From positions 38,688,356 through 38,752,355 of the forward strand of contig JAKGHH010000007.1 of NCBI GenBank assembly GCA_022828595.1: a stretch of DNA of 64,000 nucleotides, read 5' to 3'. Under the pieces are notes generated by a model. It did not search any database. It was given only the letters and a program-made list of their open reading frames with translations, and was not told where the DNA came from. This DNA comes from Nelumbo lutea (lineage: Eukaryota > Streptophyta > Magnoliopsida > Proteales > Nelumbonaceae). Within the stretch, counting starts at the first letter, position 1; the number at the start of each line of letters is the position of its first letter. Below are positions 55,047-64,000 of this stretch, one piece after another. Position numbers and translations under genes: made by a program.

Positions 55047-55400
55047 AATGCTTGTACGACGATTTCCATGGCTGATCATCTTCAGTCTGTGAGGTGTCTC
55101 TATGAGGCCAGGCAAGTCGAGGTGGAGCGGTCAAAGGCTCGAGTGGTTGAGCTCGAAGTTGCGAATGATCGACTGGCTATGTTGGGGGCCGAGGTGGTTG
55201 AGCTGAGGTGCGGTGTCGAGGAGCGGTTTGATATGATCTGCAAGTTGAAGGATTGTGTCACCAGCCTGAAGGCCGAACAGGAAGCGTTGAGGAAAGAGGT
55301 CAATGAGTGCGTGTCCTGGGCTGAGGAGGAGGTGGTCGATTCAAGGCCTCCTAGGAGTATCAGCATGAGATGGATGATTTCACTTTGACCTCCTAGGAGA

Positions 55401-56194
55401 CTGGGTTCTATCTTTGCCGAGATAGAGTCTACATGATCCCGAGACACCTACCAAAGGTGATGCCGCGGCCACTGAAGTGCTCGAGGAGGCTAGGAAGACC
55501 AAGGAGCACTTGGTTGTGGGTTGAATCACTACTGCTATTGACCTGAACTTTTTCTGCTCTATTGAAGTTGTCTTTTTTTTGTTGATGCTTACGGCTTGGT
55601 ATGCCAAGCTGAGAACCTTGTACAGACTTTCTTTTTTGAATTAATGGAAAAGTATGCTTTTTATTTTCGAGCTTGTGTGCTTTTTCTCTCTTTCTCTTTT
55701 TTTTTAAGTTGTAGGCCTTGGTCGGGAGTGTCTGAGATCTTAAGTCTTCGGTTTTTGGCCGAAGTGTTATCCGAGCTCTTGTCTCTTGGGGGGATGCTTA
55801 GTTGCAAGTCTCTGGAGCTTTTGGCTCTTTGGGGTCTAGCCGTTCCTCAACTAGCTCTGATCTGATGCTTCGTTAGTGGAGTGTGTGGAGTTCGGTGACC
55901 ATTCTCTAGCCTTGGGAGGTGGGAGCATTCTTCTCCGCTTTGGGATCTAGCCATCAATCAACCGAGTCAAGTGGGATGGTTGACTATGCACTGCCAAACT
56001 AGCCAATGGCTATGCATTATGGGCTCTGGCCGTTATAGGTCAGCCAAGTCAATGCGCATAAATTCTAGTCGTTGAGAGTCTGATTGAATGTCGTACACTG
56101 CACAGTATGCTGTGCAGTGTGTGCCGCGCAATGTGCGTGTGGTGTGTGGTGTGCGTGGTGTGCATTAAACAACCACTTTGTAGGACAAACAAAC
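55401..56194. other. Convergent region between the extra gene and pol
   Basis: Non-coding spacer where plus-strand extra-gene and minus-strand pol transcripts would converge. It is GC- and TG-rich near 56090-56160 and holds a perfect 11-bp hairpin. Confidence 0.6.
56095..56120. terminator. Perfect 11-bp hairpin between convergent transcripts
   Basis: ACACTGCACAG, loop TATG, CTGTGCAGTGT. Followed by GT-rich sequence. It could form in RNA of either strand; a role in transcript ending is inference. Confidence 0.45.
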
Positions 56195-56196
56195 TC

Positions 56197-56202
56197 TTTA
56201 TT
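56197..56202 (-). terminator. Polyadenylation signal after Tat pol
   Basis: Minus strand AATAAA, 10 bases beyond the pol stop TGA at 56212-56214. Confidence 0.6.
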
Positions 56203-56211
56203 AATGTAGAA

Positions 56212-57537
56212 TCATTGGTGGTACATCCGGAGGTTCCTGGTATTCTAGCTCCTCTGTATGGGCCTATTGTCGAGGTCTTCTAGCTTATAGGTGCTGAGTC
56301 CGACCACTTTGGTAACTCTGTAGAGTCCTTCCCAGTTTGGTCCAAGCTTTCCTTCTCCTGGCGCAGGAACTATAACCTTCCAAAGAACGAGGTCGCCGAT
56401 TTTGAACTCTCTTCTTCGAACTTTGGAGTCGTAGTACTTTGCCATTCTTTACTACTGCGCGACCATCTTGAGGTGTGGTCGATCACATGCTTCTTTCACC
56501 AAGTCAAGCTCTACGTGGAAGTCTTCATTATTCTGCACCTTGTCGTAGAACTCGGTCCAGAGAGTTGGCGAGCTGATTTCCATAGGTATCATGGCTTCAA
56601 CCCCATAGGTTAGGCTAAAGGGTGTCTCTCCGGTGGTCATCCATGGTGTAGTCATGTATGCCCAAAGAATGCTTGACAACTACTCGACCCACCTTCCCTT
56701 AGCCTGATCAAGTCTGATTTTCAGGCCGTGCAATAGGGTTCAGTTGATTAATTCAGTCTACCCATTACTTTGAGGTTGGTGTATGATTGTAATTTGGTGG
56801 TCAATCTTCAGGTCAATGCAGAGCGCTTCAAACTTCTGATCAGTGAGCTGCATGTCGTTGTTGGTGATGAGAACCCAGGGGATGCCAAAGTGGCAGGCAA
56901 CACTTTGCCAGGAGATGTTCTAGGCATTGTGTGTGATAATGTGTGCAGGGCCTCGACTTTCACCCACTTAGTGAAGTAGTCCTCGGCGACTAGGAAGAAC
57001 CTCTTTTGCCCGACCGTGGTAGGGAAAGGTTTGAGGATGTTCATTCCCCACTGCGCGAAGGGCCATGGGCTGGTGATCGGCTTCAGTGGAACTGCTGGTT
57101 GGTGATGGAGGTTGGAGTGTCTCTGACATCGGTCGCACTTTCTGATGAGCTGGGTTGCTTCCTGCTTCATAGTCAGCCAGCAGTAACCTTGCTAGAGCGC
57201 CTTGTAAGCTAGGGTTCAGGCACCGAGGTGACCACTATAGCATCCTTTGTGTATATCCCTAAGGATGTAATTGGCCTTGGAAGGGGGGAGATACTTTAGG
57301 TAGGGAAGAGTGTGATCGACGATAGAGTTTTCATTGGATGAGGCAATACTGGGCCAACTTGTACGCAAGTTTCTTGGCTTTCGCTTGGTCTTCAAGCAGG
57401 GTGTTGTCCTATAGGTACTACACTATCGGGTCCATCCAAGACAAGCCTTGATAAACTAGGACGGGGAGCACCATAGCTACAATGTTGGGTTGGGCCAGAG
57501 TGTCAATCCAGATTGTCGCATTGAGGTCGGTCCACGG
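56212..57537 (-). pseudogene. Tat element integrase (broken)
   Basis: Minus strand: KANYILRDIHKG, a histidine-poor start, then CDRCQRHSN (zinc site cysteines), WGMNILKPFP, where asparagine replaces the first catalytic aspartate, and FFLVAEDYFTKWVKVEALHT. After a frameshift, VLITNNDMQ has asparagine at the second catalytic aspartate. After an in-frame TAG comes TELIN (glutamate kept). The C-terminus, RRREFKIGDLVLWKV and GKLGPNWEGLYRV (GPY/F-like), continues to a premature TAG at 56245 and the original TGA at 56212. Confidence 0.88.
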
Positions 57538-59497
57538 TGTTAGACAGTTGTGTATGCCCTTAGCTTCAATCCGATTTGATGTACTTTTGATATTTATTGT
57601 AAATAAATAAAGTGCATGTTTGATTCATGTTGTTTGGTATAATTCTATGTAAGACCCTAAAACTAGACATTTAATGAGATACGTGTTAGTTTTAAATGTT
57701 CATAGTCTGCGGAGATTTATCCTGCCAAGGCTAATACTGGTGTGCTGCCAAGTGTTGGGATGTTCTATCCCGGCCACCAGGGTAAGAATTAAGGCACATG
57801 CAGTATGGGATTACTCGAATCCTTGAACCGGACCAGATTTTTAGTGTTGCCCTGTACCTTGGAGATAAATGGGCAAAACTGGAAAGTTACACCTGACCCC
57901 TAGAATTGATTATGATACTTTACTAGGTGTCGGATCAAGCTGTCTTTGATATGCCAATCAGTGAGATCCTTAGCATGGATCAAAACCTGGGTATGTTGGG
58001 ACAGTCTGAGAATTCATCTAAGTGGGTGATCATAGTGACAGGATCAGCCCCTTTGTCGGACAAAGGTAATGATCGGGAAGGCACTCTCTCTAATAGAAAC
58101 CAAACTGCCAGCAGTTGATTTCAATCGTTGGAATTTTGTTTTGCAAAATTTGTATATGATATATATATATCAAAATGTTTGCAAATGGTTTTAAATCCCG
58201 GGATCCATGTGAGTGGAGAGTGCGGCACTGTTCCTTGCAGCCGAGGGAGAGGTCCTCTCTTGTCGGGCAGTGCTTGATCATTAAGGGCTGAGAGGTTAAG
58301 TGTAAGACCATTTAGGATAGTACCTGATGGGCTAATCTTGCACCTGCCCACAGTCCCTGGGTTTTTATAAGATGACTTGGCCTAGGGACCACTTAATGTA
58401 AGTGTTGGGCCCATAGGGTCCATGCGTTGGGCTCAGGGGTTCACTGAGCTTTTTAGTGAATTCGGCTGGGCCTTGTAATAAAGGCTGGGCCAAACCCATG
58501 TGGCTGGTGTGTAGATCAATGCTTGGGTCCCACGCCATACAAAGAAGCCCAACTAGGCAGCAGATTGGAAACTAGTTAAGCACTGAACACTTAATGGGCC
58601 AAAAGCCCATTTCGAGTTGGGCTGATATGATCACCCATCTATGGGGCGGATCTGAGATTAATGTTAGCAAAAGGATTGGGCCTTTAACCTTATCCACTCT
58701 GGGAGACCAAATTCAAATCAGATTTGAATCTGGTAACCTCCTGATAACATCAGGAGTAAGCTAACTTAATCTATTGATAGGATTAAGATTATCCCCTATC
58801 CAAATACTGATTTGGATTGGGATAACTCCTAATTAGGAGGTTTCTTAATCAAGAAGAAAAGAGCAGAAACCCTAAGAGAGAACAAAAAATCAGATTTTGA
58901 ACCTAGGGTTTTTTGCAAGAAAGCATCCTGCAAATTGAGATTGGATCTCATACACACTCCAGAAAGAAGAGAAGCTATTCAACCATCTTCGTCCCACGAG
59001 TTCTCCTCCAGTTGTCGCCATTCTTTCTGACAAGATTTGATCTTTGAAGAAGAAAGAAATCAAGAAATCAGTTCTTGACATCAGCTTTGCAGAAAAGACT
59101 GAAAAAGATTTGGTGTTCAGAGTTTCCAGAGGATTCTTGCGAAGGATCCAGTGTGTAGGATGCACTTTGCTGGTTCCGTTCCACATACAGTTGTGTCATC
59201 TTCAGCAGGAGCGGATCTTGGTGTCCTCTTTGGGTGTGAACACCAACTTTGGGAGATATTGCTTCTCTGGATCAGGTATATTTCCTCCCATTCCTTTTGG
59301 TTCAGATCTGGTTCGATTATGGTTCAAGTAGGATCCTTGAATATTGTATTCTAAATTTAGGGAATACGATTCCAAGTTGAGAGAAGGTAAGAAAATTTTT
59401 TAAATTCGCCCACCCATTCTGCAACCTTTTTGGCATCCATTAGATAGATCTGTTAAATAATGAAATGATTGAGCCATTAAATAATGAAATTCTTTCA
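57538..59497 (+). mobile_element. Family 1 Copia solo LTR (plus) in the Tat element
   Basis: 1960 bp, TGTTAGACAG to TTCTTTCA, with perfect 5-bp target duplication CACGG at 57533-57537 and 59498-59502. It interrupts pol between the second RNase H (ending ALSKLASF) and the integrase N-terminus (PWTDLNATIWID). Close in length to the full 3' LTR at 28724-30703. Its last 50 bases differ from other copies (see findings). Confidence 0.92.
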
Positions 59498-59502
59498 CAC
59501 GG

Positions 59503-60268
59503 AAAACTAGCCAATTTTGAAAGTGCATTGGCTCGGCTGTTTTCATCTCGAGGGATCTATTGAATAATGAAATGATTGAGCCATTGAATGATCTCTTCCA
59601 CCTTTTGTAAGTAGTGTGCCATGATTGGAGTCCATTTCTCGAATTGGTTGTGGATCTGGCTGACCACTAATTGGAAATCATTGAAGGCTTCAATGTGTCG
59701 AGCACCAAGATCTAGGATAAGTCGAAGTCCAGCAATTAGATCCTCGTATTCAGCTTCATTGTTGGAGGCCTTGAACTTGAACCTTAGAGCATGCTCTAGC
59801 ACCGTATCTTCTAGGCTGAGGAGGATGAGGCCAGTCCCATTACCTTGCTTATTGGATGAACCATTCACGTGGAGAGTTCATATCTGTGGTGGTGGGCCGA
59901 GGGGCATACTCGATGTCGAACTCACTCAGTTGCACACTCCACTTGATCGGGTGGCTAGATGCTTCCGACCTCTACAGAACTTGCTTGTGGGGTTGGCCGG
60001 TGAACACACAAATGCTATGGGCCTAGAAGTATGGCCTGAGTTTTCTTGCCAGGGTGACTAGGGCTAGAGCCACCTTCTCTAGGTTTGTGTACCTAGCCTC
60101 CGCGTAGTTGAGGACTTTGCTAGTGTAGTAGATCATCCTTTGTACTCGGTCTTCCTCTTTGACTAGTACTGAGCTAGCCACCTCATCCCCGACTGTGAGG
60201 TCGAGTAGCAGCTCGTCCCCAAGGCTCAGTTTGATAAGGAGAGGTGGTGTGCTTAAGTACCTCTTCAC
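59503..60268 (-). pseudogene. Tat element, two RNase H domains (broken)
   Basis: 60268 down to 60023 is the RT-linked RNase H: YLSTPPLLIKLSLGDELLL, VLVKEEDRVQRMIYYTSKVL and ALALVTLARKLRPYF. 59868 down to 59557 is a second, archaeal-type RNase H: MNGSSNKQGNGTGLILLS, with asparagine for the expected DG aspartate, SNNEAEYEDLIAGLRL and a stop before IPRDENSRANALSKLASF. The tandem arrangement is a hallmark of Tat elements. The segments are in different frames. Confidence 0.85.
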
Positions 60269-60410
60269 ATTCCTTGATCCACTAGAAATCTTTTACCTTT
60301 CTTAAGGCCTTGAAGAAGGGCAAGCACCAGTCCGTGGGTTCGCACATGGATCTACTTAGAGCGGCTACCCATCCGGTGAGGCACTACACTTCTTTGTGTG
60401 TTTGGGGTAA

Positions 60411-61247
60411 CTACATGTCAAGGATGGCCTGAATCTTTTTTATGTTAGCCTCGACTCCTTGCTTAGTGATCATGAACCCCAGGAATTTGTCGGAGCCAAC
60501 CTTGAAAGCACATTTGCTTGGGCTCAACTTCATCTTGTACTTCTTGAGGGTGCCGAAGACTTCCTTGAGGTTAGCTAGGTGGTGCTTGTCATTGACATAT
60601 GCCTCGACATTGCTGCTGAGCTGATCCTTGAATACCTCCTTCACCAACCGTTGATAAGTGGTGTTGGCGTTCTTGAGGCCAAAGGGCATTGCCTTGTAAT
60701 GATATAGTTCACAATTTAAAATGAAGGTGGTCTTCTCTTGATCGTTGGGATGCATCTGGATCTAGTTGTAACCCGAGAAAGCATCCATGAAGCTCAAGAG
60801 TTCGTGCCCTATCGTTGCGTCGATGAGCTGGCTGATCCTCGATAGGGGAAAGCTATCTTTGGGATAGACTTTGTTTAAGTTGGTGAAGTTGATGCAGATT
60901 CTCCACTTCTCGTTCCTCTTCTTCACCATAATCATGTTGGCCAGTCAATCTAGGTACTTTATTTCCCGGATGAAGCCGATGTCAAGCATCTTTTGGACCT
61001 CCTCGCTGATTATCTACCACCATTCTACAATGAAGCTCCTCTTCTTTTGCCTGATTGGTTGGTAGCGCAGGTCAGCGTTTAGGTGGTGGGTTATGACCTC
61101 AAGGTCGACCCCTGGCATGTCTGCCACCAACCAAGCAAATACGTTGGCATGGGTCCTCAATAGGTGCACAAGGTCCTCGCAAAGACGATCGCTCAGGAGA
61201 GATCCGACTTGGACTGTCTTCTCGGGGTCTTCCTTAGAGAGCGGCAC
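60411..61247 (-). pseudogene. Tat element, reverse transcriptase (broken)
   Basis: 61247-61014: DPEKTVQVGSLLSDRL, NVFAWLVADMPGVD and RYQPIRQKKRSF, the pre-RT linker. Then IREIKYLD, KWRICINFTNLNKVYPKDSFPL and MDAFSGYN followed by TAG. 60755-60411: MPFGLKNANTTYQRLV and AYVNDKHHL, in which the YVDD box reads YVND. GFMITKQGVEAN follows. The catalytic change alone would inactivate RT. Confidence 0.88.
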
Positions 61248-61379
61248 TTAGACGAGGTCTTCAATAGGTTGGCCGCATTGTGTCCTCAACTCGTCTTGCA
61301 GATCTATGCTTTGCATTGTCAGCATCTCCGCGGCTTGCTGCTTTCCTCGGCAAGACATTAGATAGCATTGTTGTGCCTC

Positions 61380-61760
61380 CCTCTAGTCTCCACAAGCCAC
61401 TCCCAATCCTTATGGGGTCAGGAATTTGGTAGCTAGGTGGAAGGTAGACATAGAGGCTCGCAAAGCATTCTAGCTTGGCCAGTCAAGGATGGTGTTGTAA
61501 GAAGAAAGGCATTGGACGACGGTAAAGTCCATCATGGCTATAGAAGTGATCTCACCGTCTCCGATTAACAGGGGCAAGGTGATCCTTCCCATTGGCATGA
61601 GTGACTCCTCGGAGAAGCCCATTAGGGGAGTGTTGACCGGCGTGAGATGATCTCTGCCAATGCCAAGCTAATTAAAGGCCTCTTCAAATAAGATGTCGAT
61701 TGAACTCTCTATGTCTACTAGGATTCATCGCACTTCGTAGTTTGCTATCTCAGCTCTGAT
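61380..61760 (-). pseudogene. Tat element, protease (broken)
   Basis: Minus strand gives CEVRWILVDIESSIDILFEEAF, where the usual VDGGSSADILF is expected (glycine to glutamate near the site), then LTPVNTPLMGF, GRITLPLLIGDG and SYNTILDWPS before a stop. Confidence 0.75.
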
Positions 61761-61849
61761 CACTGTGGCATCATCGTGCAGGGTTTGGATCCCCCTGAGG
61801 TTGTCTTTGGTGAATGTGATCGGATCCTCTTGTCTCTTCCTTTATTCCC

Positions 61850-63542
61850 TATTTTCAATCTCTAGTAGCCGTGCATATCTCTTCTGGCATGAGCTGCTCT
61901 CCCCTCCAGAAGCCATTCCTCCTGAGATCATTACGACAACTTTGGTTGGGGGAGCTCGACCTGGGGACCTGGGGCGTGGCTCCACCTAGGGGGTATTCCT
62001 CTTTTATGTCGATGAAGCCCACAAGGTAGTCGCGTCTGATCAGGTCTTCAAGATGGTGCTTCAAGTTGTGACAGTTATCGATGTCGTGGTCATGGTCTCA
62101 ATGGAGCTCTCAGTTCCTCTTATTTCTTTGGGTCTTCATCTTCTCAGTCCATTGGACATACTTGTTGTCACAGATTTGCATCAGGATTTCAGATCATGAT
62201 GCAGTCAGCAGTGTGAAGTTCCTGAAGGTCGGAGGTTGTATCCTCGGTCTCCACTCTGGTTGACAGTCCTATCGCTTACTTTCTTGGTCCGCCCTCTTTG
62301 TCTTCTGCTCCTTGAGGTCTCATCTTTTCCTCTCGGGCCGTTCCTCTTCCTTGTCCCTTTGCAACGCTTGTGCTTCTTCCGCGCTGATATACTTTTGTGC
62401 ATGGCTCATCAATACGACTATGGTCAGAGGAGGATTCTTCGTGATGGAGAAGTTGAATGGGGAGGGGCGAAGACCATGCTGGATGGCTGAGACGGCCACC
62501 AACTAGTTCAAGTGTTGAACCTGTAGTTCCTCGGTGTTGAATCTCACTAGGTAGTCTCTGAGAGATTCCCCTTTCCTCTACCGCACTTGCATGAGACTCG
62601 CTAAAGTCTTCCAGTGCTTTTGGCTTGTTGTGAACTGTGCCAGGAATTGGCTCTCCAGCTACTCCCAAGAGGAGATGGAGCGCGGGGGAGAGAGGAATAC
62701 CAAGTCAGGGCTACCCCTTTGAGGGTCACCATAAAATCTTTACACATCAAGCTTTCGGACAAGCTATGTAGCACCATTTGGTCTTTAAAGGCTACAATAT
62801 GGTCATCGGAGTCCATATTTTCGTCATACCTTTCGAATTGTGGTGCTCGCCATCCTACTGGGAGGAGATCGTCCACGATGTCCTGTATAAAGGGCGGCTC
62901 ATTGGTGGCCTAGCTGTTCAGCCCTACAGGCTGGATCACTAGAGGGACCACACTTCTTTGGGCCTATCTGTGCTCCAACTCAGTCAGGCATTGTCAGAGT
63001 TGCCGAATCTCTGCATCCCTGTTGTTCAGAACCGCTGCAGGTGGGGCTCTTTCCTACTTGGGCAGTGTTGGGTAGTCCTTGACCAAATTGGACTCAACAA
63101 TGGAGATTGGCTGGTGCAGCTTCTGCTTGCTAAGCCTTTCTTTGGCTGGAATCTGGGCAGACTGGTGGGTCCTGCTGCAGTTGTCACGTTTGCGGGACTG
63201 GGCATACGAGCTCGATCTTCTTGAGATATCTGGTTTTTCTTACTCAAGTCGCACCCCGTCTTTGTTTGACCAACACATATTGGGGTCCTCAAGGCAAGGA
63301 TCGGCCTTTGTAGGCATCGGGGTAAGAGGGGGGACGGTTTGAGTGGGCGGGACCATGGATCCCAACGACTGCATCATAGCCAAGATCTTGTCGACCTTTT
63401 CTTGCATTGCTTGGAACTAGACAGGGTCAATTGTGGCTTGTTGCTGGGGTTACTGGGTTTCGTGGTGTAGAGGACTACGATGAGAATGGGATCCCCGAGA
63501 TGGGGATCGGCCTGTTGAACATTCAGAAGCATTTCTTGGCAT
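61850..63542 (-). pseudogene. Tat element, gag (broken)
   Basis: ATG at 63542 (MPRNASECSTGRSPS), 60 bases inside the primer-binding region. Pieces in order: AMQEKVDKILAMMQSLG, VDDLLPVGWRAPQFERYDENMDSDDHIVAF, LMCKDFMVTLKGVALTWYSSL (62876-62601), GLRPSPFNFSITKNPP and AQKYISAEEAQAL (62502-62320), then DHDIDNCHNLKHHLEDLIRRDYL near 62070. Frameshifts separate them. This is the typical plant gypsy gag (Retrotrans_gag) with its downstream zinc region. Confidence 0.83.
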
Positions 63543-63601
63543 CTTGATAAGATCTTGATTGCACGGTAAAGAAAGGTTTTTCAGAAGGCTTTTTGTGCGA
63601 T

Positions 63602-63620
63602 TCCCACAAACGACACCAAT
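63602..63620 (-). promoter_or_regulatory. Tat element, primer-binding region
   Basis: Minus strand ATTGGTGTCGTTTGTGGGA, directly beside the 5' LTR end at 63622, the usual location and style in plant gypsy elements. Confidence 0.7.
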
Positions 63621-63621
63621 A

Positions 63622-64000
63622 TGATGCTGCTCGATCTAAGGTAGTGCAAGAACCGAGGTTACAGTCAAATAATCCTTATCAACTGGGCGGAGCTGAGGTG
63701 GAAGGACGAAGTTGCTCAATGAGATTTGAAACCAAGAAAAGGTTAGAGGCCTGAGGAGTCATTCCCGGGTAGATACTCCGATACTCAAGTCAGTAGAAAG
63801 CAGTGGGTGGTTGAGCCGAGTAATTAGAGAGTGATACTGGTCCGAGCAGAGTAATGGTATGGAGTCAAGAGTTGGATCCCTTACCTTGAGCAGGAAGTAC
63901 CTTTTATAGCCAAGGATTCGTGTCCTGCTCGGATGAGGCTTCTAGGGTTGTTGGGATGAGGTTAACCACCGAGGTCTTCAGGATAAGACCTAATCCCCAG
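63622..64000 (-). repeat. Tat element, 5' LTR (partial, cut by window end)
   Basis: Starts TGATGCTGCTCG (minus-strand end CAGCATCA). Minus strand TATAAAAGGTACTT at about 63903-63910 is a promoter candidate. Continues out of the window. Confidence 0.75.

Larger units (their letters stand above)
53640..55400 (+). pseudogene. Tat element opposite-strand extra gene (Transposase_28-like), broken
   Basis: Plus-strand gene between integrase and the left LTR, opposite to gag-pol. TATAAATAGG at about 53651 is a TATA candidate. ATG at 53785 opens a serine-rich start (MSSLSIEFSHFSSSSSS) that stops at 53956. Further frames carry VKHWKERFFFVHYPGDP (about 54335), typical of the 'putative gypsy type transposon' domain. 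A coiled-coil tail follows at 55068-55388 (VERSKARVVELEVANDRLAMLG, KDCVTSLKAEQEALRKEV). Likely introns with canonical ends lie at 54975-55046 (GTGAGT to CTGTAG) and possibly about 54560-54607. A 29-bp tandem duplication at 54244-54301 shifts the frame. Function of these extra genes is unknown. Confidence 0.7.
52861..64000 (-). mobile_element. Tat-lineage Ty3/gypsy retrotransposon (minus strand, right LTR cut by window)
   Basis: LTR-related blocks at 52861 and 63622 share TCAAGTCAGTAGAAAGCAGT and GGTATGGAGTCAAGAGTTGG. On the minus strand: 5' LTR, primer-binding region, gag from 63542, protease, RT, RNase H, a second archaeal-type RNase H, integrase to 56212, then an opposite-strand gene before the 3' LTR. 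Dual RNase H plus an extra gene on the opposite strand near the 3' LTR is diagnostic of Tat-type elements (Grande, Retand and relatives). Many stops and lost active-site residues make it defective. A family 1 solo LTR at 57538-59497 splits it. Confidence 0.9.

Noticed and set aside
62236..63342. Several plus-strand frames of 84-99 codons at the right end
   Set aside because: They are antisense to Tat gag; composition follows the opposite-strand coding sequence.

Overview
This window is nuclear DNA of a flowering plant. The evidence is a C-terminal part of a plant NB-LRR resistance protein at the left edge, an intronless plant-type GH81 endo-1,3-beta-glucanase at 50.0-52.1 kb, and dense nested plant retrotransposons (Copia, Tat-lineage Ty3/gypsy, LINE) with hAT-type miniature elements. 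The species cannot be told from the sequence. Only two host genes look intact: the LRR gene (cut by the window start) and the GH81 gene. Most of the rest is transposon-derived.

Layout. 1-2073: LRR region of an NB-LRR gene. 3.4-5.0 kb: LTR-like insertion (family Y), then a LINE relic to 6.4 kb. 8.5-14.0 kb: three copies of a promoter-like repeat (family X), two of them head to head, interrupted by a solo LTR and a small hAT element. 14.0-14.7 kb: degraded plant-mobile-domain-like gene, split by a Tnt1-like Copia element on the minus strand (14.67-19.31 kb). 20.3-30.7 kb: a second Copia element on the plus strand ('family 1', LTR starting TGTTAGA), itself carrying a 1.45-kb LTR-like insertion. 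31-49 kb: degraded family-1 copies in both orientations, including an 11-kb imperfect palindrome, a second family-Y insertion and two hAT miniature elements. 50.0-52.1 kb: GH81 gene, minus strand. 52.9 kb to the right edge: a Tat-type gypsy element on the minus strand with two RNase H domains and an opposite-strand extra gene, split by a family-1 solo LTR at 57.5-59.5 kb.

Family 1 dominates the window, with at least seven copies (two solo LTRs, one nearly complete element, four rearranged pieces). Many insertions can be dated relative to each other because target-site duplications and empty-site homologues lie in the same window. All element polyproteins carry stops, frameshifts or lost catalytic residues, so none looks autonomous. 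The most notable host observation is that the GH81 protein has glycine where the family's catalytic acid aspartate is expected, with the two catalytic glutamates kept.
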